In this document: positions 8,150 to 15,061 of the stretch, one piece after another | Layout: each line of letters begins with the position of its first letter | How positions within the stretch are numbered: position 1 is the first letter of the stretch | From: an uncultured Mycoplasmatota bacterium | Lineage (GTDB): Bacteria > Bacillota_I > Bacilli_A > RF39 > UBA660 | Direction of reading: 5' to 3' | Assembly (NCBI GenBank): GCA_946553095.1 | Contig: CAMNRN010000005.1 | Coordinates: 1-33,964, forward strand | DNA: 33,964 bases | Notes under the pieces: model-generated | Database searches by the model: none | The model's input: the letters and a program-made list of their open reading frames with translations, nothing else | Told to the model about the DNA's origin: nothing | Made by a program: the position numbers and the translations under genes

Positions 8150-10444
8150 TTATTTAGAACCATTGGTCGTATTATTTTTAGCCCGTTGCTTAGCTTTTTC
8201 AGCACTCGCATAACTTCCTTTTGACTTGTAGGCTTGATTGATTTCATCCATTTGTTTTACGATATTTTGACTACCTTTGTTCATGTCGATAGCACCAAAG
8301 TTAGCAATAACTTTACCATCTCGATTTACTTTACTTACAGAATTACCATCAAGAGTGAACATGCGAGAAAATTCTTCTCCTCTGTTTGCCGCTGGAGTTT
8401 GTTTATCAACCGTGATTGTTCCTATAGCAGAACCACGCATTACATTGTCACCAACATTCTGCACTGTCGCTTTATAAAGTTGAGTGTACATGTTCGATAA
8501 ATTAGCAACTTTATTGGTGTGTTCAATTTTCGTCTTTTCAATTGCGTCGTTATATCCTTCAATATCAAAATCGGTTCCATTTAAATAATTCTGTTTATTA
8601 ATATTTTGTTTAGCAGTAGCCCTGGCTTCTTGTTGATTTAAACCTAACCCCATTAGTCTAGCTTCCTCGGTAGCTAGGGCGGAGTTATATGCGGTTCTAT
8701 TTAAATTATTAAAAGCAGATTTATCAACCATTGTACTAAAATCGGTTACGCCTTTTTGCGTTTCAATGTACTGGTTTAATGAGGATAGTGACATTTGAAG
8801 ACCTTGGGAATTGGCACTACTAACATATTTAAAGAATAGATCATTTAATTCTTTAACTGTATTTGGGTCACCCTTAAAATCTACTTGTGGCGGAATAATG
8901 TTAGCATCACTACTAAACTTGTCGACAAGTTTTTTTAGTTCACTTTCAAATGCGTCATAAGCACCACCGAATTTTGATGCTGCATTAATATCATCGTCGT
9001 ATCTCGACGTGCCTCCTGATGCCCAGTTTTCAACATGTTCAACCGCATCTGCAAGATGAGCTACACCAACACTTAGAGCATTATTATAGTGTGTCGCTCT
9101 GTAAGAATCTCTCTTGGCTTTTGCCGCTGTAGCTCCTTTTGCTCCAGCACCTGCGGCAGTATATATATCATTCATATTTTTGGCATTACGAGCTTTGTAT
9201 CCACCGCGAATAGCCCCCGAAACTGCACCACCTATGGCAGAAAAAGGAGATGCGAAAAATCGTTTATTAGCCAGTGATTTGTTGAAATTTTGAACTCCAG
9301 CAGTAACTCCTGCGCCAATAGCAGCTGTGGGAACAGCCATCGCTGAGACAGCATCAGTGAAGGTTTTAAGCGTTCCACCAAGTTCTATACCAAAAATCTC
9401 TTTAATGAGATTTGGTGCTTGTTTAACAAACATAAATATCCCCAGAATAACAAATACGATTAATAAACCACTCTGAATTATTCCTAAGTCATTTATACGC
9501 ATATATCCACCAAAATTATTGATTATAAAACTGACAAGATATATTCCCAAATACATAGATGCAATTCGAATGAAAACATCAGCAAAAGTTCCTATTGTTT
9601 GTTTGAGCCAAACACTAAAAACCTTTTTTCCTTTTTCTCCTGGAAGAACCCGAGCAACCACTGGAATCGGAGCAATAATTTGATAGAATATTAACTTAAC
9701 AGCTCTAACCGCTAATTCAATACAATAAATAAGTATAATAAAAAGTAAAAATCCACCAGATAAAGTTGAAACTACAAACATATAATCTATTTTACCTTCC
9801 TGAGCCGCATCACTAAAATTGGCAAATATTCGAAAAGATGCTGGATGATCTTTATCTGTTACTTTATCAATAGCCTCTTTAAGACTCATAGACCCAGGAA
9901 TTATAAACAAAAAATTGTTACTTGTTATACTTTCTGCACAAGAATCACTCGTTATGTCTTCGCAAAAAGTCAAGTCTGGGTGAAAGAAAACTCTAAAAGT
10001 ATTATATGCCAAGTTATTTCCGCCATTTTTGATCGTATCACTACTGTTTTCTCCTAATATTACATTGGGAATAATATCTGATTCTAAAATTGCTGTTTGA
10101 ATATTCATTGCCAATGTAAAAATAGTAGGCAAAACAGTAATAATGATAAGTGATACGACTACGTTCATTATAAGCTTAGGAAAGGAATCTTTTCCTTTGG
10201 CAAAATCATCAGGATTTATGACAGCTTTTAGTAGTGAATACGCTAAAATAAATAGCATGACAACACCAAGAACTATATATACTTTCTGAACAATTTCTAA
10301 ATATCCTGTTTCATTAAATATATTAATCTTAGCTAATGCTACAAATATTTCATAAACATTACGTATTAGGGTGTATACAATTCCATCAAGAAATAAAAAT
10401 ATCCAGAGAATGCCCGCCAAAATTACGTTAGCTCCTATTAACAT
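8150..10444 (-). CDS. VirB6/TrbL-like polytopic channel protein
   Basis: 764 residues. The first ~350 form a multi-pass membrane domain: helices near 1-25, 55-78, 90-115, 225-250, 282-305 and 320-342. A loop of about 100 residues with Cys pairs faces outside between the third and fourth helices. The rest (about 350-764) is a soluble Ala/Asn/Gly-rich region with predicted helices. This layout is that of the large VirB6-type proteins of Gram-positive T4SS. I chose the ATG at 10444, which has TAGGTG at good spacing; the GTG at 10453 belongs to that SD. The gene follows the pilin-like gene by a few bases. Confidence 0.85.
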   Translation of the reverse strand: MLIGANVILAGILWIFLFLDGIVYTLIRNVYEIFVALAKINIFNETGYLEIVQKVYIVLGVVMLFILAYSLLKAVINPDDFAKGKDSFPKLIMNVVVSLIIITVLPTIFTLAMNIQTAILESDIIPNVILGENSSDTIKNGGNNLAYNTFRVFFHPDLTFCEDITSDSCAESITSNNFLFIIPGSMSLKEAIDKVTDKDHPASFRIFANFSDAAQEGKIDYMFVVSTLSGGFLLFIILIYCIELAVRAVKLIFYQIIAPIPVVARVLPGEKGKKVFSVWLKQTIGTFADVFIRIASMYLGIYLVSFIINNFGGYMRINDLGIIQSGLLIVFVILGIFMFVKQAPNLIKEIFGIELGGTLKTFTDAVSAMAVPTAAIGAGVTAGVQNFNKSLANKRFFASPFSAIGGAVSGAIRGGYKARNAKNMNDIYTAAGAGAKGATAAKAKRDSYRATHYNNALSVGVAHLADAVEHVENWASGGTSRYDDDINAASKFGGAYDAFESELKKLVDKFSSDANIIPPQVDFKGDPNTVKELNDLFFKYVSSANSQGLQMSLSSLNQYIETQKGVTDFSTMVDKSAFNNLNRTAYNSALATEEARLMGLGLNQQEARATAKQNINKQNYLNGTDFDIEGYNDAIEKTKIEHTNKVANLSNMYTQLYKATVQNVGDNVMRGSAIGTITVDKQTPAANRGEEFSRMFTLDGNSVSKVNRDGKVIANFGAIDMNKGSQNIVKQMDEINQAYKSKGSYASAEKAKQRAKNNTTNGSK

Positions 10445-10453
10445 TATAATCAC

Positions 10454-11209
10454 CTACCCTATATCACATGTGCCATATGCACCAAATAGATTCATTAACA
10501 TCTCAACTACAATTGGCAAAAAGAAAATTAGTACAGCAAAAACAAACCTTTTCGCCGTAGTCATACTCGCCTTTTTTATAGCATCTTTATCATCTGCAAC
10601 TAAAGCTTTAATAAAATCAATTGTACTTAAAGCAAGCAAAGCTATAATGGCAATATATTTCATTAAATCCAATCCCCATTGTAACCAATAGGCGATTGAT
10701 CTATTATCATTTTTATCACCGAATAATGCATTGCAATTGGTGCCAGTTGAAATAGATGTAGTTCCTTTATCAGGTTTAGATTCAGAATTGACATCTGGTT
10801 TATTGTTATTATTAGCACTGTTATTATTGTTATTAGAACCAGGATTTTGATTATTACCAATTTGCGAACCTTTTATGCCAATTGAAATCGGATAAAGAGC
10901 ATTATTTTCGAACGTAAAAGAATATCCAATTGTTCCATCTGGATCTTGTTCACTTATTTGAACGTTTGATTTGCTAGGGCAACGGATTTTTCCATTATTA
11001 TCTACAAAATCCTCATAATTTTTTGTCGCCCTAACTATTTTGGAATTGGAATAAATGCCTGTGGCTGTAACCATTGTATTATTTATTGTAAATTTAATCC
11101 CCATTCTACCATTATCATATGTACAAGCGCTACTTGCATTAACACTTTCTATAAGGAAAAAAGAGAATATGAATAGCATTAGATTTATAATATAATGTTT
11201 CTTTTTCAT
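10454..11209 (-). CDS. VirB2/TrbC pilin-like protein with an N-terminal extracellular domain
   Basis: 251 residues. A signal-type helix at 5-25 (ends VNASSA, possible cleavage) is followed by an outside domain of about 85 residues with two Cys and beta-strand character, then an Asn-rich linker (about 122-142). The C-terminal ~90 residues carry two hydrophobic helices (about 180-200 and 218-240) separated by a short charged loop (DDKDAIKK). That two-helix end is the VirB2/TrbC pattern, here placed behind an ectodomain. It is the first gene of the operon, directly behind a strong promoter. The assignment rests on topology and operon position. Confidence 0.7.
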   Translation of the reverse strand: MKKKHYIINLMLFIFSFFLIESVNASSACTYDNGRMGIKFTINNTMVTATGIYSNSKIVRATKNYEDFVDNNGKIRCPSKSNVQISEQDPDGTIGYSFTFENNALYPISIGIKGSQIGNNQNPGSNNNNNSANNNNKPDVNSESKPDKGTTSISTGTNCNALFGDKNDNRSIAYWLQWGLDLMKYIAIIALLALSTIDFIKALVADDKDAIKKASMTTAKRFVFAVLIFFLPIVVEMLMNLFGAYGTCDIG

Positions 11210-11235
11210 GGTAAACGCCTCTTTTTCTTGTATTC

Positions 11236-11264
11236 ATTATAACAAATATTTTGATTGGTGTAAA
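11236..11264 (-). promoter_or_regulatory. Strong sigma-A-type promoter of the left T4SS operon
   Basis: On the minus strand, -35 TTTACA (11259-11264), a 17-nt spacer and -10 TATAAT (11236-11241): five of six and six of six matches to consensus. It lies about 27 bp before the ATG of the pilin-like gene and downstream of the lipid-operon terminator, so it should start the whole T4SS operon down to position 162. Confidence 0.8.
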
Positions 11265-11300
11265 ACTATTTATGAAGTATTTAAATTTATTTAAAAACAC

Positions 11301-11324
11301 AAAAAAACTAGACTAATTTCTAGT
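11301..11324 (-). terminator. Intrinsic terminator of the lipid operon
   Basis: On the minus strand the perfect stem ACTAGA/TCTAGT (11319-11324 with 11307-11312), with a 6-nt loop, is followed by seven T (11301-11307). The stop codon of the last acyltransferase (11313-11315) lies inside the loop. It separates the lipid operon from the T4SS promoter. Confidence 0.8.
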
Positions 11325-11915
11325 AATTTGAATATTCTGCCTTTTTAATTTTAATATTTCATTATATAAGTGTTTATTTGCTTCATCTAAATCTTCTTGC
11401 AGGGATACTTTAAATGGAGTGCCAAACCTTAAAATTGTGTTATGACTGCGGAAGTGATAATCTCCTGTGATGGCAAACGGAATAATGGTAGCATTCGTTT
11501 TCTGAGCTAAATATACAGCGCCTTTTTTAAATGGAAGTAATTCTTTGGCGGTTTTATTTCTAGTTCCTTCTGGGAAGATTCCAATGTTAGAATTTTCATT
11601 TAAATATTTTTTGGCAATTTCTAGAGAAGTTCCCCCGTGATTTTCACGATCAACACTTATACAGCCCATTAACTTAAAAAAAAGAGAAAATGGTCCTTCA
11701 AAATATTCTTTTTTGCTCATCCAATGAATCATTTTTGATGTGGCTATAATCACAGGAAATTGGTCTTTAAAATTTTGATGATTTCCACAGAAGATAATAG
11801 GACCATTCTTAGGTATTACATTTTTATTCACAATCTTTAAATTATAATACCATTTCCAAAATGGACTAAGCAAAAAACGAAGTATTTTATAGGGAAGTTC
11901 TTTTATTTTTGTCAT
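11313..11915 (-). CDS. 1-acyl-sn-glycerol-3-phosphate acyltransferase family (PlsC-like)
   Basis: 200 residues with the LPLAT/PlsC motifs: H46-x4-D51 (NHQNFKD), the VDR of block II near 88-90, FPEGTR at 114-119, and the Pro-containing block IV (IIPFAI) near 146. It should transfer an acyl chain to a lysophospholipid or related acceptor at the membrane. The ATG has AAGGAG 10 nt upstream and overlaps the ligase gene by 29 nt. It is one of two PlsC proteins flanking an acyl-activating enzyme, so the three may form one acylation route. The acceptor is not predictable from sequence. Confidence 0.9.
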   Translation of the reverse strand: MTKIKELPYKILRFLLSPFWKWYYNLKIVNKNVIPKNGPIIFCGNHQNFKDQFPVIIATSKMIHWMSKKEYFEGPFSLFFKLMGCISVDRENHGGTSLEIAKKYLNENSNIGIFPEGTRNKTAKELLPFKKGAVYLAQKTNATIIPFAITGDYHFRSHNTILRFGTPFKVSLQEDLDEANKHLYNEILKLKRQNIQITRN

Positions 11916-13638
11916 GATTTTCTAACTCCTTATAATCTATTTTACCATATAATGTTGTTGGGAATTCGCTTACAAATTCATATGCTTTGGGCCATGAATA
12001 TTTCGCGAGATTTTTTTCACAGAGAAGTTTTATCTCTTGCTTAATATTACTTGTTATTTTTTCATTTTCTTTTAATATTATTAGTGCTTTGGCAACATGA
12101 ATTTTGTAAGGATGGGATATGGGAATGACACAACATTTTAATACCTTGGGATGAGTTAATATTATATTTTCTATTTCTGATGGATATAAATTGAATCCCG
12201 ACGATACGATAATTCTTTTTAAACGATGGGTAAAATAAATGACGCCATTTTTATTGATATAGCCTAAGTCACCCGTATGAAGCCAAATCTTGCCATCATT
12301 ATGTTTTTTTAAAACATTTCTTGTCTCTTTTTTATTGTTAAGGTATTTCATCATGATTGTTGGACCATTTACACAGATTTCACCTATTTGCCCACATGAT
12401 AATTCAACTGTTGTATGGGGTTTACATATGCAAAATCGATTGCCAATCATAGGAATTCCAATTGATTCTGGTTCATTTGTACCATCAAATGTAAAAGCTG
12501 TAGCGGCGACAGATTCAGTCATTCCATATCCTTTTGTAATTTTGATATTAGCTCGATGTTTTTTTAAAAACTGATTCATCGCTTCTTCTAATTGGAGACT
12601 TAGAAAATCACCTCCACTGATAACATATTTAAGACATGATAAATCGATTTTCTTAAAATTATGATTTTTAGTAATAGATTCCCAAAGGGTTGGAACTCCC
12701 GCTAAAACTTGAGGCTTTTCCTTTTTTAAAATCTTGGCAAACCTTTTAGCATTAAATTCGGGAACTAATATTACTTCCACTTTCAAACATAAGGGACAAT
12801 GTAAGCAAACACCCAGTCCAAATCCATGAAAAATAGGAAGAATTGTGACTATTTTGTCTTGTGGAAGCATATTTTTAACATTTATTGCTCCTTGTTGTGC
12901 CTCTGCATTAAAACTATAATTTGAGATAAGAATTCCTTTTGGAGTTCCAGTTGTTCCACCACTATGAAGGATTAAAGCCGCATCTTTAGAACTGATTTTT
13001 GGTTCTATAAAATCTCTGTTGTTGGGACCCAAGTTTATGAAATCCAACCAACTTATACATTCGTCCTTAAATGAATATTTTTTTTTAATTTTAAAGTTTT
13101 TAGTTAGCTCATAGACAGTGCTTGTTAATAGTGGCATGGAGTTACTTACAGGAATAATAATCGTTTTATAAACATGTGTTTCTTTTAAAATCGTTTGTAT
13201 TTTTGAATAATTAAAATCGACTAAAAATAGAATTCGAGATTTTGATTCGTTTAAATATCTTTTAATTTCAGTACTAGATGATAAAGGATGAATCATGTCT
13301 ACAATGGCACCTATTTTGTTGATAGCATAAAAAGCAATGATAGCCTCGGGTATATTTGGTGTACAGATTGTTACAACATCTTTGGGTTTTACTCCTAAGG
13401 TTATTAAAGAATTACTTACACGATCGATACTCCTAAATAATTCATCATATGTTATTTTGTGGCCAAAGTAATTTAATGCAGTTAACTCAGTATCAGCTCC
13501 CACGGTGTGCTTTAAGTAATGATAAATTGTATGGTTAGTGAACTTTATTGTTCGATCTTTTTCTTGATAGTATTCTAACCATGGCTCTTTTATATTCCTA
13601 TGTTTAAAAATTCTTTTAAATAAATGGATTAGCTTCAT
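11887..13638 (-). CDS. AMP-forming acyl-CoA/acyl-ACP synthetase
   Basis: 583 residues of the ANL superfamily, activating a fatty or other carboxylic acid through an acyl-adenylate. Seen: the phosphate loop SGGTTGTPKG (226-235), GYGMTES (370-376), TGD (455-457), the hinge region HRLKRII (471-477) with SSGFNLYPSEIE, and the C-terminal catalytic Lys in YGKID (K566). All core motifs are intact. The gene starts inside the upstream acyltransferase stop (ATGA overlap) and overlaps the downstream one, so it is co-translated with two PlsC proteins. This recalls Aas-type acylation (acyl-ACP synthetase plus acyltransferase) with the parts as separate genes. Substrate unknown. Confidence 0.92.
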   Translation of the reverse strand: MKLIHLFKRIFKHRNIKEPWLEYYQEKDRTIKFTNHTIYHYLKHTVGADTELTALNYFGHKITYDELFRSIDRVSNSLITLGVKPKDVVTICTPNIPEAIIAFYAINKIGAIVDMIHPLSSSTEIKRYLNESKSRILFLVDFNYSKIQTILKETHVYKTIIIPVSNSMPLLTSTVYELTKNFKIKKKYSFKDECISWLDFINLGPNNRDFIEPKISSKDAALILHSGGTTGTPKGILISNYSFNAEAQQGAINVKNMLPQDKIVTILPIFHGFGLGVCLHCPLCLKVEVILVPEFNAKRFAKILKKEKPQVLAGVPTLWESITKNHNFKKIDLSCLKYVISGGDFLSLQLEEAMNQFLKKHRANIKITKGYGMTESVAATAFTFDGTNEPESIGIPMIGNRFCICKPHTTVELSCGQIGEICVNGPTIMMKYLNNKKETRNVLKKHNDGKIWLHTGDLGYINKNGVIYFTHRLKRIIVSSGFNLYPSEIENIILTHPKVLKCCVIPISHPYKIHVAKALIILKENEKITSNIKQEIKLLCEKNLAKYSWPKAYEFVSEFPTTLYGKIDYKELENHDKNKRTSL

Positions 13639-14201
13639 CTGATCCCCCTTAAATTTTCTTCTAATCGCATTCTTAACCGTTCGTTTTCAGCGGTTAAATT
13701 GGTGCTTTCTACGTAAAATGGTTTATCAATTTTTATGTATAACCTATTTTTTTGATATTTTCCTAAAATAGCTATCGGTAAAATTGGACTGTTTGTCTCA
13801 TAGGCCATTTTGATAGCACCTATTTTAAAATCCATAGTTAGTTTGCTCGTTTTGTTAATTGTTCCCTCGGGAAATATTCCTATTATTTCATCTTTTTTTA
13901 GATAGTTTGTTGCAAGCTTTATAGTTTCAGGATTCTTCTTTGATCGATCTACTGGTATGGCTTCTATACTTTTTAAAATTGGAGAAAGTATCCCTCGATA
14001 TAAAGAAGATTTGACAACAAAGTGAATTGGCCTTTTTGCTATTAATCCCATTGCTAAAAAGTCGTAATTACTCTTGTGATTAGATATTATTATTAACTTT
14101 CCTTTTGATGGGATGTTGTTGATTCCATATATTTTGGGATTAAATTTTATTTTTGTGTATATTTTTAATACAAAATGATATATTTTATAAAAAATTTTCA
14201 T
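13635..14201 (-). CDS. PlsC-like acyltransferase
   Basis: 188 residues with H42-x4-D47 (NHKSNYD), the VDRS motif near 84-87, FPEGT at 110-114 and the block IV stretch (ILPIAI) near 139. It is a paralogue of the 200-residue enzyme two genes downstream, but diverged. First gene of the lipid operon; ATG with AAAGGGGA upstream. Its stop overlaps the ligase ATG by 4 nt (ATGA). Membrane-associated glycerolipid acyltransferase activity is expected. Confidence 0.9.
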   Translation of the reverse strand: MKIFYKIYHFVLKIYTKIKFNPKIYGINNIPSKGKLIIISNHKSNYDFLAMGLIAKRPIHFVVKSSLYRGILSPILKSIEAIPVDRSKKNPETIKLATNYLKKDEIIGIFPEGTINKTSKLTMDFKIGAIKMAYETNSPILPIAILGKYQKNRLYIKIDKPFYVESTNLTAENERLRMRLEENLRGIR

Positions 14202-14360
14202 ACATTGTCCCCTTTATAGAACAATACGTTTTGGTTTGTTAAAGTATGATTAGAAAATAAATCTATTTTAAGTAAAAATTAGAACTTTTTTGACGTCGTC
14301 TTTATAACTTTTTGTTTTATAAATATATTAGTTTTTTTCACTTAATCTATTTTAAACCAT

Positions 14361-14410
14361 AAAAAAAGTGCAATAGTTAATCACAGCACAGTAATTAATT
14401 ATTACACTTT
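14361..14410 (-). terminator. Second of two tandem terminator hairpins after the small exported protein gene
   Basis: A 17-bp stem pairs 14394-14410 with 14365-14381, with two G-T positions and a 12-nt loop. On the minus strand it is followed by seven T (14361-14367). It backs up the hairpin at 14413-14448. The rest of 14202-14360 holds no gene I can support; the promoter of the lipid operon must lie here, but no convincing box stands out. Confidence 0.75.
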
Positions 14411-14412
14411 AT

Positions 14413-14448
14413 AAAAAATAAAATTACTAAGGGTTTCTCAGTAATTTT
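14413..14448 (-). terminator. First terminator after the small exported protein gene
   Basis: The 9-bp perfect stem AAAATTACT/AGTAATTTT (14440-14448 with 14420-14428) is followed on the minus strand by ATTTTTT (14413-14419). It lies about 15 bp past the stop of the 83-residue gene. Confidence 0.75.
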
Positions 14449-14462
14449 ATTAATAATCTATT

Positions 14463-14714
14463 TTATTTATTGTAATGATGACAGCCATTTCGTCTTTCAT
14501 GATTGTTTCTATGATGCTGACAGCTCTTATTATTAGGGCAATTGTTATCATTTTTTTCTTCGTAATATGGACATTCTTCGTTATGATATGGGCAGTTTTC
14601 TCTGATTGTGGCTCCATTGTTTATTGCATCATCATTATTATCGTTTGTTAATGCGTAAACCGTTGTAGTCATTAAGGCAAATGCTCCGATGCCAATAATT
14701 ATATACTTATTCAT
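14463..14714 (-). CDS. Small exported His/Cys/Asn-rich protein, possible metal binder
   Basis: 83 residues: a signal peptide or anchor at about 4-22, an Asn/Asp linker, then about 45 residues with six Cys and several His in CPYHNEECPYY and SCQHHRNNH-type clusters. Such spacing suggests metal binding outside the membrane, but no known domain is recognised. The ATG has GGGAGAG 8 nt upstream, and two tandem terminators follow, so it is a real single-gene unit. It lies between the chromosomal lipid operon and the element's attachment site, originally just downstream of tRNA-Trp. Confidence 0.7.
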   Translation of the reverse strand: MNKYIIIGIGAFALMTTTVYALTNDNNDDAINNGATIRENCPYHNEECPYYEEKNDNNCPNNKSCQHHRNNHERRNGCHHYNK

Positions 14715-14781
14715 ATAAATCTCTCCCTTATTTTTCTCTTAAAATTTTATCTAAACAAACATAAAGTTTGATTCATTCGCA

Positions 14782-14825
14782 TGGCAGGGGATGAGAGAAT
14801 CGAACTCCCAACTAAAGTTTTGGAG
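14782..14825 (-). other. Attachment site: displaced 3' half of tRNA-Trp(CCA)
   Basis: On the minus strand: anticodon loop CTCCAAA (14819-14825), 3' anticodon stem ACTTT, a 4-nt variable loop, T stem GGGAG, T loop TTCGATT, CTCTC, acceptor ATCCCCT, discriminator G and CCA (14782-14784). The ending CCCCTGCCA and the loop CTCCAAA are those of bacterial tRNA-Trp. Upstream of the loop the sequence (TTACA) cannot pair with ACTTT, and no AGGGGAT acceptor strand follows, so the 5' half is absent. This is what integration into a tRNA leaves at one end, with the crossover at or next to the anticodon loop. Confidence 0.85.
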
Positions 14826-14902
14826 TGTAAATCGACCACCCTCTGCATTTGCTCCTAATAACCTAATTATACAGGGAAATAGGGCATTTAGTCAATCATT
14901 TT

Positions 14903-14948
14903 TAATCAACTTTAATTCACGAATAATCAAAAATAATTAAAAATAATC
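14903..14948. repeat. Five helically phased TAATY units
   Basis: TAATC or TAATT starts at 14903, 14913, 14924, 14934 and 14944, i.e. steps of 10, 11, 10 and 10 bp. The flanking bases are mostly A. The spacing equals one DNA turn, so the units face the same side of the helix, as in protein arrays or intrinsically bent DNA. In such AT-rich DNA some repetition is expected by chance. Confidence 0.5.
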
Positions 14949-14964
14949 GACATCAGTTTAAGCA

Positions 14965-15018
14965 TTTGGTACACAATTGGTACAATAATTTTAGGCATTG
15001 TATTTCTTGTGTACCAAA
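14965..15018. repeat. Inverted 12-mer TTTGGTACACAA with an extra direct half copy
   Basis: TTTGGTACACAA (14965-14976) and its exact reverse complement TTGTGTACCAAA (15007-15018) are 30 bp apart. A shorter copy, TTGGTACAA, lies at 14977-14985, 11 bp after the first. The core 8-mer also occurs twice, as TGTACCAA, in the probable oriT (28488 and 28722). Confidence 0.7.
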
Positions 15019-15061
15019 ATAGCAAAAACTATTGTCTAGGGTTTAAATTATAATAACTTCA

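Larger units (their letters stand above)
14826..15061. other. Non-coding attachment-end region with phased and inverted repeats
   Basis: No gene is supported between the tRNA fragment and the integrase stop. It holds five TAATC/TAATT units at about 10-bp steps (14903-14948) and three copies of an 8-mer TTGGTACA, two direct and one inverted (14965-15018). By position these are candidate integrase arm-type or excisionase sites. No terminator with a clear U-run follows the integrase gene. Confidence 0.6.

Noticed and set aside
10663-10860. 65-codon minus-strand frame inside the pilin-like gene
   Set aside because: Isoleucine/threonine-rich shadow of the Asn-rich linker in another frame.
14782-14870. 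A complete tRNA gene on the minus strand
   Set aside because: Only the 3' half folds. The bases before the anticodon loop (TTACA) do not pair with ACTTT, and no AGGGGAT acceptor strand or D arm is found at the right distance, so it is a displaced fragment.
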